Part shown: positions 16,584 to 25,227 of the stretch, in pieces | Layout of the letters: each line of letters opens with the position of its first letter | How positions within the stretch are numbered: position 1 is the stretch's first letter | From: Acidobacteriota bacterium | Lineage (GTDB): Bacteria; Acidobacteriota; Thermoanaerobaculia; Gp7-AA8 | Reading direction: 5' to 3' | NCBI GenBank assembly: GCA_021781455.1 | Contig: JAJXWV010000077.1 | Coordinates: 47,292-111,291 of the forward strand | DNA: 64,000 nucleotides | The notes under the pieces: model-generated | Told to the model about the DNA's origin: nothing | What the model saw: only the letters and a program-made list of their open reading frames with translations | Database searches by the model: none | Program-made: the position numbers and the translations under genes

Positions 16584-18890
16584 ATGACTAAGTGGCATAA
16601 GACATCCGTCAGGCGCGGCCACCGGTTCGACCGCGGCTCAGCGATGCTGATCACGCTGATGGTCATCGTCGGCCTGTCTCTGCTGGGCCTCGGCTTCGTG
16701 GCCATTTCCGAGACCGAGAGCGCCATCTCCGTGAATCAGCGCAATTCGCTCCAGACGCAGGCCGCAGCCGAGGCTGGAGCCAGGGCGGTGGCCGACTGGT
16801 TCAATGCACCGAAATGGGCACAGACAGAAGGAATCATGCCGCCGAACGACACGGCGCATCAGGCTACAATCCTCACCACCCGCATCCTGAACGGCTCGAG
16901 TGTAGGGAAATACAAGGTCGGCTCGGTGAACCCGCGATTCTGTGACCGCCCGTTCAAGACGGCCATCGTCGACCGCCTGTACGGCGACGAGCAGCATGCC
17001 GACATCATCATCAACGACACGGTCGATCCCCACACAACGGGCACTTCCGAGCTCGACAAGCTCAATATCGATTTGTTCGGGACCTGGGACGCCAGGATCG
17101 CTCCGGTCATCCGCGAGATCCGCATCTATGCCCCTCCGATGAGCAATGCCACGAACACGGCGGGCTTCTATACCGGCGGGTCGCGATACGGGGTGGCGAC
17201 GATCGCGGTCACGGCCTACCGCCAGGTCAAGAACGTCGGGACGATTTCTCAACACACCACGCGCATCGTCGTGGGCGAGTTTCCGCTGCCTGTGCCTAAC
17301 GGCCCGATTCAGAGCCGCGGCAACATGTCCTTCAACGGGTCGTTTACCGTCAGCTGGGGCATGGAGGCGTCGAACACCAACCTGACGCCGAACAAGTCGC
17401 CGAAAACTCTGCCCTGGGCGAATCCGTGGGAGCTTCCCCACTTCGAGCGCGGCTATGAGTGGCAGACCGGCGGAACTCAGGTGCCCGCGGGAACCTCCGC
17501 GAACCCGATCGCGATGTGGCCGATCGTCGCAGGGTCGTCGCTCGACAGCATCGACTGGTTCTCGGAGCTCGTCGGCAAGACGTACGACGACCCGTGGTTC
17601 GGGTCGCGTGCCATCGGCACGATCAGTGGCGTTGGAACTGGAAGCTGCACCGGCGCCACCCCGATCACCGTCTACCCATGCGGGACTTACGTGCAGAGTG
17701 CAAATGACACCGACCCGGCCTACGCCTCGTTCCAGGGCCAGACGATGAATAACTACCCAACGCAGCAGCTCGTGACCTTCCCGAGCATCCAATACACGTT
17801 CTATAAGCAGATCGCACAGCAGGGCAACGGCCTGCGAGGCCTGTACTACTTCAGCTACAACACGAGCGACGGCCTATTCTATCTGCAGGGAAGATCCGAC
17901 GGACACCCGATGGTCTACTGGGTCAATACGACCACCGGCGGCGCAAACCTCGGCGCAGGGCTCTACTTCTTCGACACGATGACCGGCTCGAATCCGCAGA
18001 ACTCCAACGGCAGCGTCAACACCGCCATCCTGACGCCGGCCGAAGCGTGGAAGTCGAGCAATCTGGGCTCACCGTTCCTGGCCCAGGGCTTTATCTACGC
18101 CAACGCCTCGATCTGGGGCAGCCAGGGCGCCGGTAGCTCCGCGCCACTTAAGGGCTACCAGATGCCGGGCGAACCGTTCCGCGACATCGGCTACCGGAAG
18201 TGGGACCTTTCGACGAACTATTGGTACAAGGATCCGACGACCGGCTCCTACGTCACCGTCGGCGCGAACAACGGCACCGGCCCCAACGTCGATTATCAGG
18301 ACCTCAATGGCAACGGCCGGCTGGACATCGTCACGGTTGCGGCGACCACGACCTCGCATGACCCCACGGCAACGGCGAACCCCACTTACGTTGAGAAGAC
18401 GTGGCAGCCGGGCTGCACCGTGCCGCCTGCGAACTACGACGGCACGAATGCGACTCCGACCGACTGCTCCGAGCCTCACGAGCCATACCTGAATTTCATC
18501 TATCCCGTACCGGGCAGCGGAAAACCCGGCTGTATCAGCAACTGCATCACGACCGGATGGGAAGCCGGTCTCGGAACGCAGCGGCTGAAAGCGACCGGCA
18601 ACACCTGCACCTACACCGACCAGACTCAGTGCACGTCCAACGCATACGATCCGATGGGCGCGGTCCAGAACATGAACGCCGACATCGACGGCATCCTGTT
18701 CAACCAGGGTGACTACAACCCCCAGGGCAACCTGATCGTCTACGGCGCGCTCCTCTTCGGCGGAGCGGCGACGGGAACCGGTACGCCGAACATCTTCTTC
18801 AACTCCAGCCTGCTCGCCGGCACGCCCACGTGGCCCGGCATGCCGCGCGTGATCGTCTACTCGGAGCAGACCGACACGATCGAGAAATAG
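16584..18890 (+). CDS. Giant PilX-type minor pilin
   Basis: A 768-residue protein with an N-terminal helix RGSAMLITLMVIVGLSLLGLGFVAISETE followed by AAAEAGARAVADWFN, the PilX N-terminal pattern. It lacks the canonical G-F-x-x-x-E cleavage motif, as do PilX/GspK proteins. Usual PilX length is 150-250 residues; here a large Asn/Thr/Gly-rich domain is attached, with many Tyr/Trp residues and Cys pairs near residues 355-370 and 640-690. Start ATG 16584 lies 8 bases after GAGG; a GTG at 16575 is an alternative. It ends in front of a strong terminator, so it closes the minor-pilin unit. Confidence 0.8.
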   Translation: MTKWHKTSVRRGHRFDRGSAMLITLMVIVGLSLLGLGFVAISETESAISVNQRNSLQTQAAAEAGARAVADWFNAPKWAQTEGIMPPNDTAHQATILTTRILNGSSVGKYKVGSVNPRFCDRPFKTAIVDRLYGDEQHADIIINDTVDPHTTGTSELDKLNIDLFGTWDARIAPVIREIRIYAPPMSNATNTAGFYTGGSRYGVATIAVTAYRQVKNVGTISQHTTRIVVGEFPLPVPNGPIQSRGNMSFNGSFTVSWGMEASNTNLTPNKSPKTLPWANPWELPHFERGYEWQTGGTQVPAGTSANPIAMWPIVAGSSLDSIDWFSELVGKTYDDPWFGSRAIGTISGVGTGSCTGATPITVYPCGTYVQSANDTDPAYASFQGQTMNNYPTQQLVTFPSIQYTFYKQIAQQGNGLRGLYYFSYNTSDGLFYLQGRSDGHPMVYWVNTTTGGANLGAGLYFFDTMTGSNPQNSNGSVNTAILTPAEAWKSSNLGSPFLAQGFIYANASIWGSQGAGSSAPLKGYQMPGEPFRDIGYRKWDLSTNYWYKDPTTGSYVTVGANNGTGPNVDYQDLNGNGRLDIVTVAATTTSHDPTATANPTYVEKTWQPGCTVPPANYDGTNATPTDCSEPHEPYLNFIYPVPGSGKPGCISNCITTGWEAGLGTQRLKATGNTCTYTDQTQCTSNAYDPMGAVQNMNADIDGILFNQGDYNPQGNLIVYGALLFGGAATGTGTPNIFFNSSLLAGTPTWPGMPRVIVYSEQTDTIEK

Positions 18891-18915
18891 GCCGAGCTCT
18901 CGAGCAGCACCTCCA

Positions 18916-18948
18916 GAAGCGGAGCCGCGAGGCTCCGCTTCGTGTTTC
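18916..18948 (+). terminator. Strong hairpin after minor-pilin unit
   Basis: A perfect 11-bp stem GAAGCGGAGCC/GGCTCCGCTTC with a GCGA tetraloop, then GTGTTTCTG. It lies 26 bases after the PilX-like stop. The U tract is short, so termination strength is uncertain. Confidence 0.7.
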
Positions 18949-18969
18949 TGGGGCGTGCTTCCGCTCGAA

Positions 18970-19067
18970 AGGCGGCGGAGCCGCCGCAAGAATTTAGCGG
19001 CGGCCGTCAGGCCGCCGGAGCGATCGATCGCCTCAGTGTACGAGGGCACGCAGTGCCCGACAGAAAG
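18970..19067 (-). repeat. Dispersed palindromic element, TAAATTCTTA family, copy 2
   Basis: Inverted orientation relative to copy 1: GGCGGCGGAGCCGCCG, AAGAATTTA, the GGCGGCC hairpin and GGGCACGCAGTGCCC. With copy 3 it occupies most of the 458-base gap between the PilX-like gene and pilC; the remainder shows no gene. Confidence 0.8.
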
Positions 19068-19128
19068 CAACGGACCCATCATCTGTCGCGCGCTACGCGG
19101 GCTCGGACGCTGGCTCAGGGCTGCCAGT

Positions 19129-19182
19129 CGGCGGCCTGACGGCCGCCGCTAAATTCTGCCGGCGTCTTCGCCGCCTTTCGGG
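19129..19182 (+). repeat. Dispersed palindromic element, TAAATTCTTA family, copy 3 (partial)
   Basis: CGGCGGCCTGACGGCCGCCG, then TAAATTCTG and a degenerate GCCGGCG/CGCCGCC hairpin. It lacks the GGGCAC hairpin and faces copy 2, so the two form a head-to-head pair. Confidence 0.75.
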
Positions 19183-19348
19183 CGACTCCGCGACGGCGGC
19201 CGCAGCAGGCCTACCCCCGGTGGAAAACCATCGCGCCCTCCCGCACGGACGGAATCTCCCCCCTGCGGAACCCGTTCTGCAAACGACGCCATAGCGAAGG
19301 CGGAACGTTTGGGCCGCTCGGCCGTCCAAACTCAAGACAGATCAGCAG

Positions 19349-20554
19349 ATGCCCGAATTCATCGTTCGAGTCGGTACCCCCGAGGGAGAGATCGTCGAGC
19401 GGCATGTGAAGGCCGCCACGGCGCGTGCTGCGCAGGAAGAGCTGCAGCGGCAGGGCATGCATGTGTTCGCCACGAAGCGCGGGACCGTCCGGCTCTCGGA
19501 TCTCCTGCCGCGCCGGCGCCGCGGTGTCTCGACCGAGCGATTCCTCACGTTCAACCAGGAGCTCCTGGCTCTGGTCAAGGCCGGACTGCCGATCCTGCAG
19601 TCGTTCGACATCATGCTGGAACGGCAGAAGAGCCCCGCCTTCCGGGAGATCCTCGACGACATCCGCGAGCAGCTCAAGTCGGGCGTGGCGCTCTCCGACG
19701 CGTTCGCTTCGTACGGCAACCTCTTCCCGCCGATCTACTCGACCTCGCTCCGTGCTGGCGAGCGTTCCGGCGACCTCGAAGGCGTGCTGCGGCGCTTCCT
19801 CCGCTACCAGAAGATCATCGTCGACCTGCGGAAGAAGGTCATCGGCGCGCTGATCTATCCCAGCGTCCTGATCACGCTCTCCATGGTGATGGTCTTCGTC
19901 ATGTTGACGTACGTGATCCCGAAGTTCGCCGAGTTCTACCAGGGCTTCGACGCGGAGCTGCCGGCGTTCACGCGTTTCATGATCGGGCTGGCGAAGGGGC
20001 TGAAGAACAACATCGTGATGATCGCGATCTTCGTCGTGGCGGCAGCGATCCTGCTGCGTCGATGGGTCACCTCGACGGGCCAGGTGCTGTGGGACCGCTT
20101 CAAGCTGCACATCCCTCTGGCCGGCGGGATTCTCCACCGCTTCGCGCTGATGCAGTTCACGCAGTCGCTGGGAACGCTTCTCACGGGCGGCACGCCGATG
20201 GTGCCGGCCATCGAGATTGCATCGCAGTCGGTGAGCAACCACGAAGTCGGCGGAAAGATCGCGGCCATCGTGCAGAACGTCCGGGAGGGAGAGCCGTTGT
20301 GGCGGTCCCTCGAGTCCACCGGCGTCATCACCGACCTGGCCATCGAGATGATCAAGGTGGGCGAGTCGACCGGCGCCCTGACGGAAATGCTCGCCAACAT
20401 CAGCGAGTTTTACGACGAGGAGATCCAGGCCCGGCTCTCCCGAGTCGTCGCGGCAATCGAGCCGATCATCCTCATCATCATGGGGGGAGTCATCGGCACT
20501 CTCCTGTACGCTTTCTACCTGCCGCTCTTCCGGCTTTCGGGTGTCGCCCAATAA
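19349..20554 (+). CDS. pilC: PilC/GspF inner-membrane platform protein
   Basis: A 401-residue protein with two GspF domains, each about 120 residues (residues 70-190 and 270-395), and three long membrane helices (near 168-195, 217-240 and 372-395). The first 65 residues are a soluble domain with VGTPEGEIVERHVKA and ARAAQEELQRQGMHVF, typical of PilC/GspF. It anchors the assembly ATPase PilB, encoded 5 bases downstream. Start ATG 19349 follows CAGATCAGCAG with no strong Shine-Dalgarno. Confidence 0.95.
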   Translation: MPEFIVRVGTPEGEIVERHVKAATARAAQEELQRQGMHVFATKRGTVRLSDLLPRRRRGVSTERFLTFNQELLALVKAGLPILQSFDIMLERQKSPAFREILDDIREQLKSGVALSDAFASYGNLFPPIYSTSLRAGERSGDLEGVLRRFLRYQKIIVDLRKKVIGALIYPSVLITLSMVMVFVMLTYVIPKFAEFYQGFDAELPAFTRFMIGLAKGLKNNIVMIAIFVVAAAILLRRWVTSTGQVLWDRFKLHIPLAGGILHRFALMQFTQSLGTLLTGGTPMVPAIEIASQSVSNHEVGGKIAAIVQNVREGEPLWRSLESTGVITDLAIEMIKVGESTGALTEMLANISEFYDEEIQARLSRVVAAIEPIILIIMGGVIGTLLYAFYLPLFRLSGVAQ

Positions 20555-20559
20555 CGACC

Positions 20560-22182
20560 ATGGCCACTGATCCACGCTCGCTCTACAAGAACGCCGACCC
20601 CACCGGCGAGGCGGCGCGCGCCCAGCGCATCGCCGAGCAGTACGGGTTCACATACGTCAATCTGGACCACTTCCAGATCGACCACAGCCTGTTCCGCGAC
20701 ATCCCGCTGGAGCTGATGATCCGCTATCAGTTCCTCCCCGAGCGCCGCGAGAACGGGCACATCGCCGTCGTCGTCGGCGATCCCACCGACGTCCTCAAGC
20801 TCGACGAGCTGGAGCTGCTGCTCGGTGCTCCGCTGAAGGTCAAGGTGGCCTCGCCGGCGGCCATCCGCGAGAAGCTGGAGAAGTCCGAATCGACGCAGCG
20901 CGTCCTCGACGAAGCCACGGAAGGCTTCCGCATGCAGCTGGTCGGCGAGGACGAAGAAGGCGAAGAGACCCTGACCATCGACTCCATCACGCAGCAGGAG
21001 TCGTCGCCGATCATCAAGCTTGTCGACTCCATCGTCTTCAACGCCATCCAGCGCCGGGCCTCGGACATTCACATCGAGACCCGCGACAACGAGGTGGTGG
21101 TCAAGTACCGCATCGACGGCGTTCTCTACGAGGCGCTCGATCCCATCGACAAGCGCCACCACGCCACGATCATCTCGCGCATCAAGGTCATGTCCGAGCT
21201 CGACATCGCCGAGAAGCGCATCCCCCAGGACGGCCGCTTCAAGCTGCGCATCACCGGCCGGACCATCGACTTCCGCGTCTCCATCGTCCCGACGGTGCAC
21301 GGCGAGGATTGCGTCATCCGCATCCTCGACAAGGAGTCGATGAACAAGGATTTCAAGAGCCTGCGCCTCGACGTCCTCGGCTTCGATGAAGAGATGCTCG
21401 GCAAGTTCCGTAAGTTCATCAAGGAGCCGTACGGCATGGTGCTGGTCACCGGTCCGACGGGCTCGGGCAAGACCACGACGCTTTATGCCGCGCTCTCCGA
21501 GATCCAGTCGCCGGACGACAAGATCATCACCATCGAGGATCCGGTCGAGTACCAGCTGCGCGGCATCACGCAGATCCCCGTCAACGAGAAAAAGGGGTTG
21601 ACCTTCGCGCGCGGACTGCGCTCGATCCTGCGCCACGACCCCGACAAGATCATGGTCGGCGAGATCCGCGACGAGGAGACCGCCCAGATCGCCGTGCAGT
21701 CCGCACTGACCGGCCACCTCGTCTTCACCACGGTCCACGCCAACAACGTCGTCGACGTCCTGGGACGCTTCCTGAACATGAACGTCGACCTCTACAACTT
21801 CGTCTCGGCGCTGAACTGCATTCTCGCGCAGCGGCTCGTCCGCCGGATCTGCGCAGAGTGCAAGCGCGAGGTGAAGTACCCCGACGCGTTCCTGACGGAG
21901 TCGGGGCTCGACCCGGCCCAGTACCGCAACGTGACCTTCTACGAGGGCGCCGGATGCCTGGAGTGCAACGGCACGGGCTTCCACGGCCGGAATGCCATCT
22001 CGGAACTTCTCGACCTCTCGGATCGTATTCGAGGCATGATTCTCGACCGCCGGCCCGCGTCCGAGATCAAGAAAGCAGCCAAAGAGGAGGGAATGACCTT
22101 CCTCCGCGAATCCGCCCTCAACAAAGTGATGAACGGGACTACGACTCTGAAGGAAATCAACAAAGTCACGTTCGTGGAGTAG
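20560..22182 (+). CDS. pilB: PilB/GspE assembly ATPase
   Basis: A 540-residue ATPase that powers pilus or pseudopilus polymerisation. N-terminal MshEN domain (residues 1-110). ATPase motifs: Walker A GPTGSGKTTT near residue 300, Asp box IITIEDPVEYQL near 326, Walker B/His box RHDPDKIMVGEIRDEETA and GHLVFTTVHANN near 360-395. A zinc-type tetracysteine motif (CAECK and CLECN) lies near 430-470, as in PilB/GspE. It starts 5 bases after the pilC stop. No PilT retraction ATPase is visible, so it cannot be told whether the system retracts. Confidence 0.96.
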   Translation: MATDPRSLYKNADPTGEAARAQRIAEQYGFTYVNLDHFQIDHSLFRDIPLELMIRYQFLPERRENGHIAVVVGDPTDVLKLDELELLLGAPLKVKVASPAAIREKLEKSESTQRVLDEATEGFRMQLVGEDEEGEETLTIDSITQQESSPIIKLVDSIVFNAIQRRASDIHIETRDNEVVVKYRIDGVLYEALDPIDKRHHATIISRIKVMSELDIAEKRIPQDGRFKLRITGRTIDFRVSIVPTVHGEDCVIRILDKESMNKDFKSLRLDVLGFDEEMLGKFRKFIKEPYGMVLVTGPTGSGKTTTLYAALSEIQSPDDKIITIEDPVEYQLRGITQIPVNEKKGLTFARGLRSILRHDPDKIMVGEIRDEETAQIAVQSALTGHLVFTTVHANNVVDVLGRFLNMNVDLYNFVSALNCILAQRLVRRICAECKREVKYPDAFLTESGLDPAQYRNVTFYEGAGCLECNGTGFHGRNAISELLDLSDRIRGMILDRRPASEIKKAAKEEGMTFLRESALNKVMNGTTTLKEINKVTFVE

Positions 22183-22189
22183 CGAGAAA

Positions 22190-22257
22190 AGGGATGAGGG
22201 CAGAGGGCTGATGGATGATGATGAGGTTTTTCATCCCTCATCTCTCACCCTGACTGA
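22190..22257. repeat. Mirrored heptad array (GATGAGG / CCTCATC)
   Basis: Left units GGGATGA, GGGCAGA, GGGCTGA, TGGATGA; right arm CATCCCTCATCTCTCACCC. It fills the space from just after pilB to 1 base before ATG 22259. The pilM start has no Shine-Dalgarno. The array is short and less regular than the others. Confidence 0.65.
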
Positions 22258-22258
22258 T

Positions 22259-23152
22259 ATGGCGAAATCGTTTCCTCCCGACATCGTCGTGCTCGACACG
22301 GACGGATTGCTTCACGCGCGGCTGGCGCGCGGCAAGCGCGACCTGCGCATCCTGCAGTCGAAGACCTACCGGCTGGCCGACGACACCTTCTCGGCCTCGG
22401 TGGTCACGCCGGAGCTGGTGAACGAAGCGTCGCTCGCCGAGGCGCTGCGGCGGCTGCGCGTGGAGACGGGAAGGTGGGACAAGGTCTCGCTGCTCCTGCC
22501 CGATTCCTGGTTCCGGCTCAACCTGCTGGACATCCCGTCGTTCAACGAGCGGCAGAAGGACGCGCTCGACCTCGTGCGCTGGACTCTCAAGCGCACGCTC
22601 CCCATCCCGCCGGAACAGCTGCGCATCGTGTGGCAGGTGATCACGCGGAGCGAGGCATCGGCGAAGGTGCTGGTCATCAGCGCGCTGGAGAAGACACTGG
22701 CCAGGATCGAGCGGATCTTTGCGGATGCCGGAATCGAAGTGGTCATGATCGAGCCTCTCGGGCTCAACGTCTGGAATGCCATTGCCGTCCGGGAGCTGGC
22801 CACGACCAAAGACCGGCTGTTCGTCTACGTGCGGGAGCACGAGTTCACCACCGCCGTGTTCCGCGGGTCGCAGCCGCTGTTCCTCCGTTCGCGCAATCTC
22901 TCCGGCGAGCGATCCGTGCTGCAGGAGATCCGGCTGTCGGCCAACTATCTGCGGGACACCCTGCGCGCGGACGGGTTCGAGAACTGCTACGTGGCCGGCG
23001 ATCGCGACGAAGAGGCCGCGGCGGCCCTGAGCGCGGAGTTCAACGTCGCCGTCCGGAAGGTCAGCCTCCGTGATTTCGTCGAGCAGGTTCCGGCGGATGC
23101 CGCTCCGGTGGAAGCAGAGCTGACCGCCTGCGCAGGAGTGTTCACGGCGTGA
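22259..23152 (+). CDS. pilM: PilM/GspL-like inner-membrane assembly protein, divergent
   Basis: A 297-residue protein in the pilM position, directly before pilN. Similar to PilM in the segment ETGRWDKVSLLLPDSWFRLNLLDIP, in ALDLVRWTLKRTLPIP and in GLNVWNAIAV. The N-terminal actin-like phosphate motif (usually GIDIGSSSVK) reads VVLDTDGLLHARL, so the nucleotide-binding site may be degenerate. PilM recruits PilN at the cytoplasmic face. Start ATG 22259 was chosen as the first Met before conserved sequence; it directly abuts a heptad array. The last 4 bases overlap pilN (GTGA). Confidence 0.8.
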   Translation: MAKSFPPDIVVLDTDGLLHARLARGKRDLRILQSKTYRLADDTFSASVVTPELVNEASLAEALRRLRVETGRWDKVSLLLPDSWFRLNLLDIPSFNERQKDALDLVRWTLKRTLPIPPEQLRIVWQVITRSEASAKVLVISALEKTLARIERIFADAGIEVVMIEPLGLNVWNAIAVRELATTKDRLFVYVREHEFTTAVFRGSQPLFLRSRNLSGERSVLQEIRLSANYLRDTLRADGFENCYVAGDRDEEAAAALSAEFNVAVRKVSLRDFVEQVPADAAPVEAELTACAGVFTA

Positions 23153-23733
23153 GACCGATTCACCTCAACCTCGCAGCGCGTCCGTATCGCGATTACAGGC
23201 CGGTCTACACCGTCGTCGTGGTCGTGTCGCTGCTGATCGCGTTCCTCATGCTCAACAACATCGACACGTACTTCCGGTACGTGCGCAATACGGAGTCCAC
23301 GCGCACCAAGATCGCCCAGCTCGACCGACAGACGGCCGGCGAGCGGGCCCGGGCCCAGGCCGCCGACGCGCTGATCCGGAACGTCGATCTCCCGGCACTC
23401 GATCAGGACGTGCGCTTCATCAACAACCGCCTCGCCCAGCGCGCCTTCTCCTGGAGCAAGCTGCTCGACCGGCTGGAGCAGGTGCTTCCGGCCGACGTCC
23501 GCATCCGCGTCATCAGCCCGTCGTTCGCCGCCAACGGCCTGGTGCACCTTGAGCTGACTTGCGACTCCAAGACCAGCGACGGCACGATCGAGGCGATCAA
23601 CCGCTTCAACCACGATGTGCACTTCGCGAACCCGTTCCCGCACAGCGAAGCGCAGACGACTGCGAATTCGTACGTGTTTGCGATCGGGGTCGACTACAAG
23701 CCTTCCATTCCCAGGCTGGTGGAGAAGCGATGA
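23149..23733 (+). CDS. pilN: PilN-like bitopic assembly protein
   Basis: A 194-residue protein opening with IHLNLAARPYRDYRP, equivalent to the INLL-type PilM-binding N-terminus of PilN, then one membrane helix (VYTVVVVVSLLIAFLML), a coiled coil and a periplasmic ferredoxin-like domain. It starts with GTG overlapping the pilM stop. In pilMNOPQ systems PilN binds PilM inside and PilO outside the membrane. Confidence 0.88.
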   Translation: MRPIHLNLAARPYRDYRPVYTVVVVVSLLIAFLMLNNIDTYFRYVRNTESTRTKIAQLDRQTAGERARAQAADALIRNVDLPALDQDVRFINNRLAQRAFSWSKLLDRLEQVLPADVRIRVISPSFAANGLVHLELTCDSKTSDGTIEAINRFNHDVHFANPFPHSEAQTTANSYVFAIGVDYKPSIPRLVEKR

Positions 23734-23749
23734 TGAATTCCACCACCAC

Positions 23750-23840
23750 CCGGTCACGCGGTTGCGCGGTTGCGCAGTTCCGCGGCGCTGCGGCAGACAT
23801 GTACACCGCGGAACCGCGCAACCGCGGAACCGCGCAACCA
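23750..23840. repeat. Mirrored octad array (CGCGGTTG / CAACCGCG)
   Basis: Left units CGCGGTTG, CGCGGTTG, CGCAGTTC, CGCGGCGC; right units CGCGGAAC, CGCGCAAC, CGCGGAAC, CGCGCAAC. It lies between pilN and pilO, inside an otherwise compact operon. The same unit type recurs at 41187. Confidence 0.85.
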
Positions 23841-23863
23841 GGATCAAAGGCAGGAGCGCACTC

Positions 23864-24439
23864 ATGATCTGGCGCGAGAAACGATTCCTGCTGGCGATTC
23901 TCGGCGTGCTGCTGCTGGGCAATGCCGTCTTCTTCTTCACCTATCGCGTCCAGTACGAGAGCCGGCTCAAGGACCTCGAGGACCGGCGGCAGCAGAGCGA
24001 AGCGCACCTGACCCAGGCCCGCTCCCACCGTCTGGCGGCGGAACGGCGCGTGGCCGTCTACCGCCATGCCCAGCGCGACGTAAAGGACATCTATGACAAG
24101 CAGTGGGGCACCGAGCAGCAGCGCCTGACCGCGCTCATCGGCGAGGTCAAGCGTCTGGCCGTGGCCAGCAACCTGGTCCCCACGTCGATTACCTACTCGC
24201 GCCTGGCGATTCCGCAGGAGCGCAAGGGTTCCACTCCAACTGAAGAAATGGGCATAACCTTCACGGTCAAGGGCGACTATCAGCAGGTACGCCGGCTGAT
24301 CAACCTCCTCGAGCTCTCGAGGCAGTTCGTGATCATCGACCAGGTGTCGCTTTCCGCCCCCGACACGCAGAGCCTGACCCTGACACTTCGATTGAAGACC
24401 CTCTTCCGCGACACGAATCCCGCGGCAAGACAGTTGTGA
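23864..24439 (+). CDS. pilO: PilO-like bitopic assembly protein
   Basis: A 191-residue protein with a cytoplasmic start MIWREKR, one membrane helix (FLLAILGVLLLGNAVFFFTY), a coiled coil (residues 30-70) and a periplasmic domain. It is the expected partner of PilN in the alignment complex. A CAGGAG motif precedes ATG 23864. Its stop overlaps the pilP start (TGATG). Confidence 0.85.
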   Translation: MIWREKRFLLAILGVLLLGNAVFFFTYRVQYESRLKDLEDRRQQSEAHLTQARSHRLAAERRVAVYRHAQRDVKDIYDKQWGTEQQRLTALIGEVKRLAVASNLVPTSITYSRLAIPQERKGSTPTEEMGITFTVKGDYQQVRRLINLLELSRQFVIIDQVSLSAPDTQSLTLTLRLKTLFRDTNPAARQL

Positions 24440-25107
24440 TGGACTGGATGAGCTGGAAAACCTGGACGACGGCCGGACTGATCATCCTCGTGCTCTTCGC
24501 GATCTACACGTTCGCGGCTCCCGAGACACGCAATGACCCTCAGCCGGTTCGGCGTGTGCCCGCCCCTTCGGCAAAGAGCGGGGCCGCTGTGCAGCCGGAC
24601 GCATTCGGCGGCATCGACAGCGTGCACATGGAATGGCTCGAGGCGCAGACCGGCAGCTACAAGAGCGAGCGCAACCTGTTCGCCTTCAAGGAACCGCCCC
24701 CTCCCCCTCCGCCGCCCCCGCCCAAACCCCTGCCCGACAGGGATCACGACGGCGTGCCGGACGTGAAGGACAACTGCCCGGACCTGCCCAACCCCGACCA
24801 GGCGGACAGTGACCACAACGGCATCGGAGATGCCTGCGATACGGCTTGGCAGGAGTACGTGAAGGTGCACCCGCCTCCGCCGCCCAAGCCGGTGCCGCCT
24901 CCGTTCGACTACAAATACATCGGCACGTTCGGCAGCCAGGAAAATCCGATCGCCACGTTCAACCGCAACGGCGAGATCGTCAACATCCGCGTTGGCGACA
25001 CCGTCGACGGGAAGTTCATCCTCCGCAGCATCGGCATCGAATCGGTCGAGATCGGATTCGTCGGCTTTCCTCCCGACGTCCGCCAGCGAATCCCGCTCGC
25101 CCCGTAG
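24439..25107 (+). CDS. pilP: PilP-like protein carrying a thrombospondin type 3 repeat
   Basis: A 222-residue protein in the pilP position. N-terminal membrane helix (AGLIILVLFAIYTFAA) instead of a lipoprotein signal. The C-terminal part, KYIGTFGSQENPIATFNRNGEIVNIRVGD and onward (residues about 156-222), matches the PilP/GspC beta domain that contacts the secretin. Odd: between two proline runs lies a calcium-binding thrombospondin type 3 repeat, DRDHDGVPDVKDNCPD then DSDHNGIGDACD (residues about 99-135), with the paired cysteines. Such repeats are usual in OmpA-like outer-membrane proteins, not in PilP. It may stiffen the linker across the periplasm in a calcium-dependent way, which is inference. 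Confidence 0.82.
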   Translation: MDWMSWKTWTTAGLIILVLFAIYTFAAPETRNDPQPVRRVPAPSAKSGAAVQPDAFGGIDSVHMEWLEAQTGSYKSERNLFAFKEPPPPPPPPPPKPLPDRDHDGVPDVKDNCPDLPNPDQADSDHNGIGDACDTAWQEYVKVHPPPPPKPVPPPFDYKYIGTFGSQENPIATFNRNGEIVNIRVGDTVDGKFILRSIGIESVEIGFVGFPPDVRQRIPLAP

Positions 25108-25149
25108 AAATTCGTGACGTTTCGGCGCACCAGGCGTCACAAGAAGCGT

Positions 25150-25226
25150 AGTGCTGAGTCCTGAGTCCTGAGCGCAACGGGCGCCTGCGGGACTCAGGAC
25201 TCAGCACTCAGGACTCAGGACTCGAG
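25150..25226. repeat. Mirrored heptad array (TGAGTCC / GGACTCA)
   Basis: Left units TGAGTCC repeated; right units CTCAGGA, CTCAGCA, CTCAGGA, CTCAGGA. It ends 1 base before ATG 25228 of the secretin gene, which has no clear Shine-Dalgarno apart from a GAG within the array end. Confidence 0.9.
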
Positions 25227-25227
25227 A

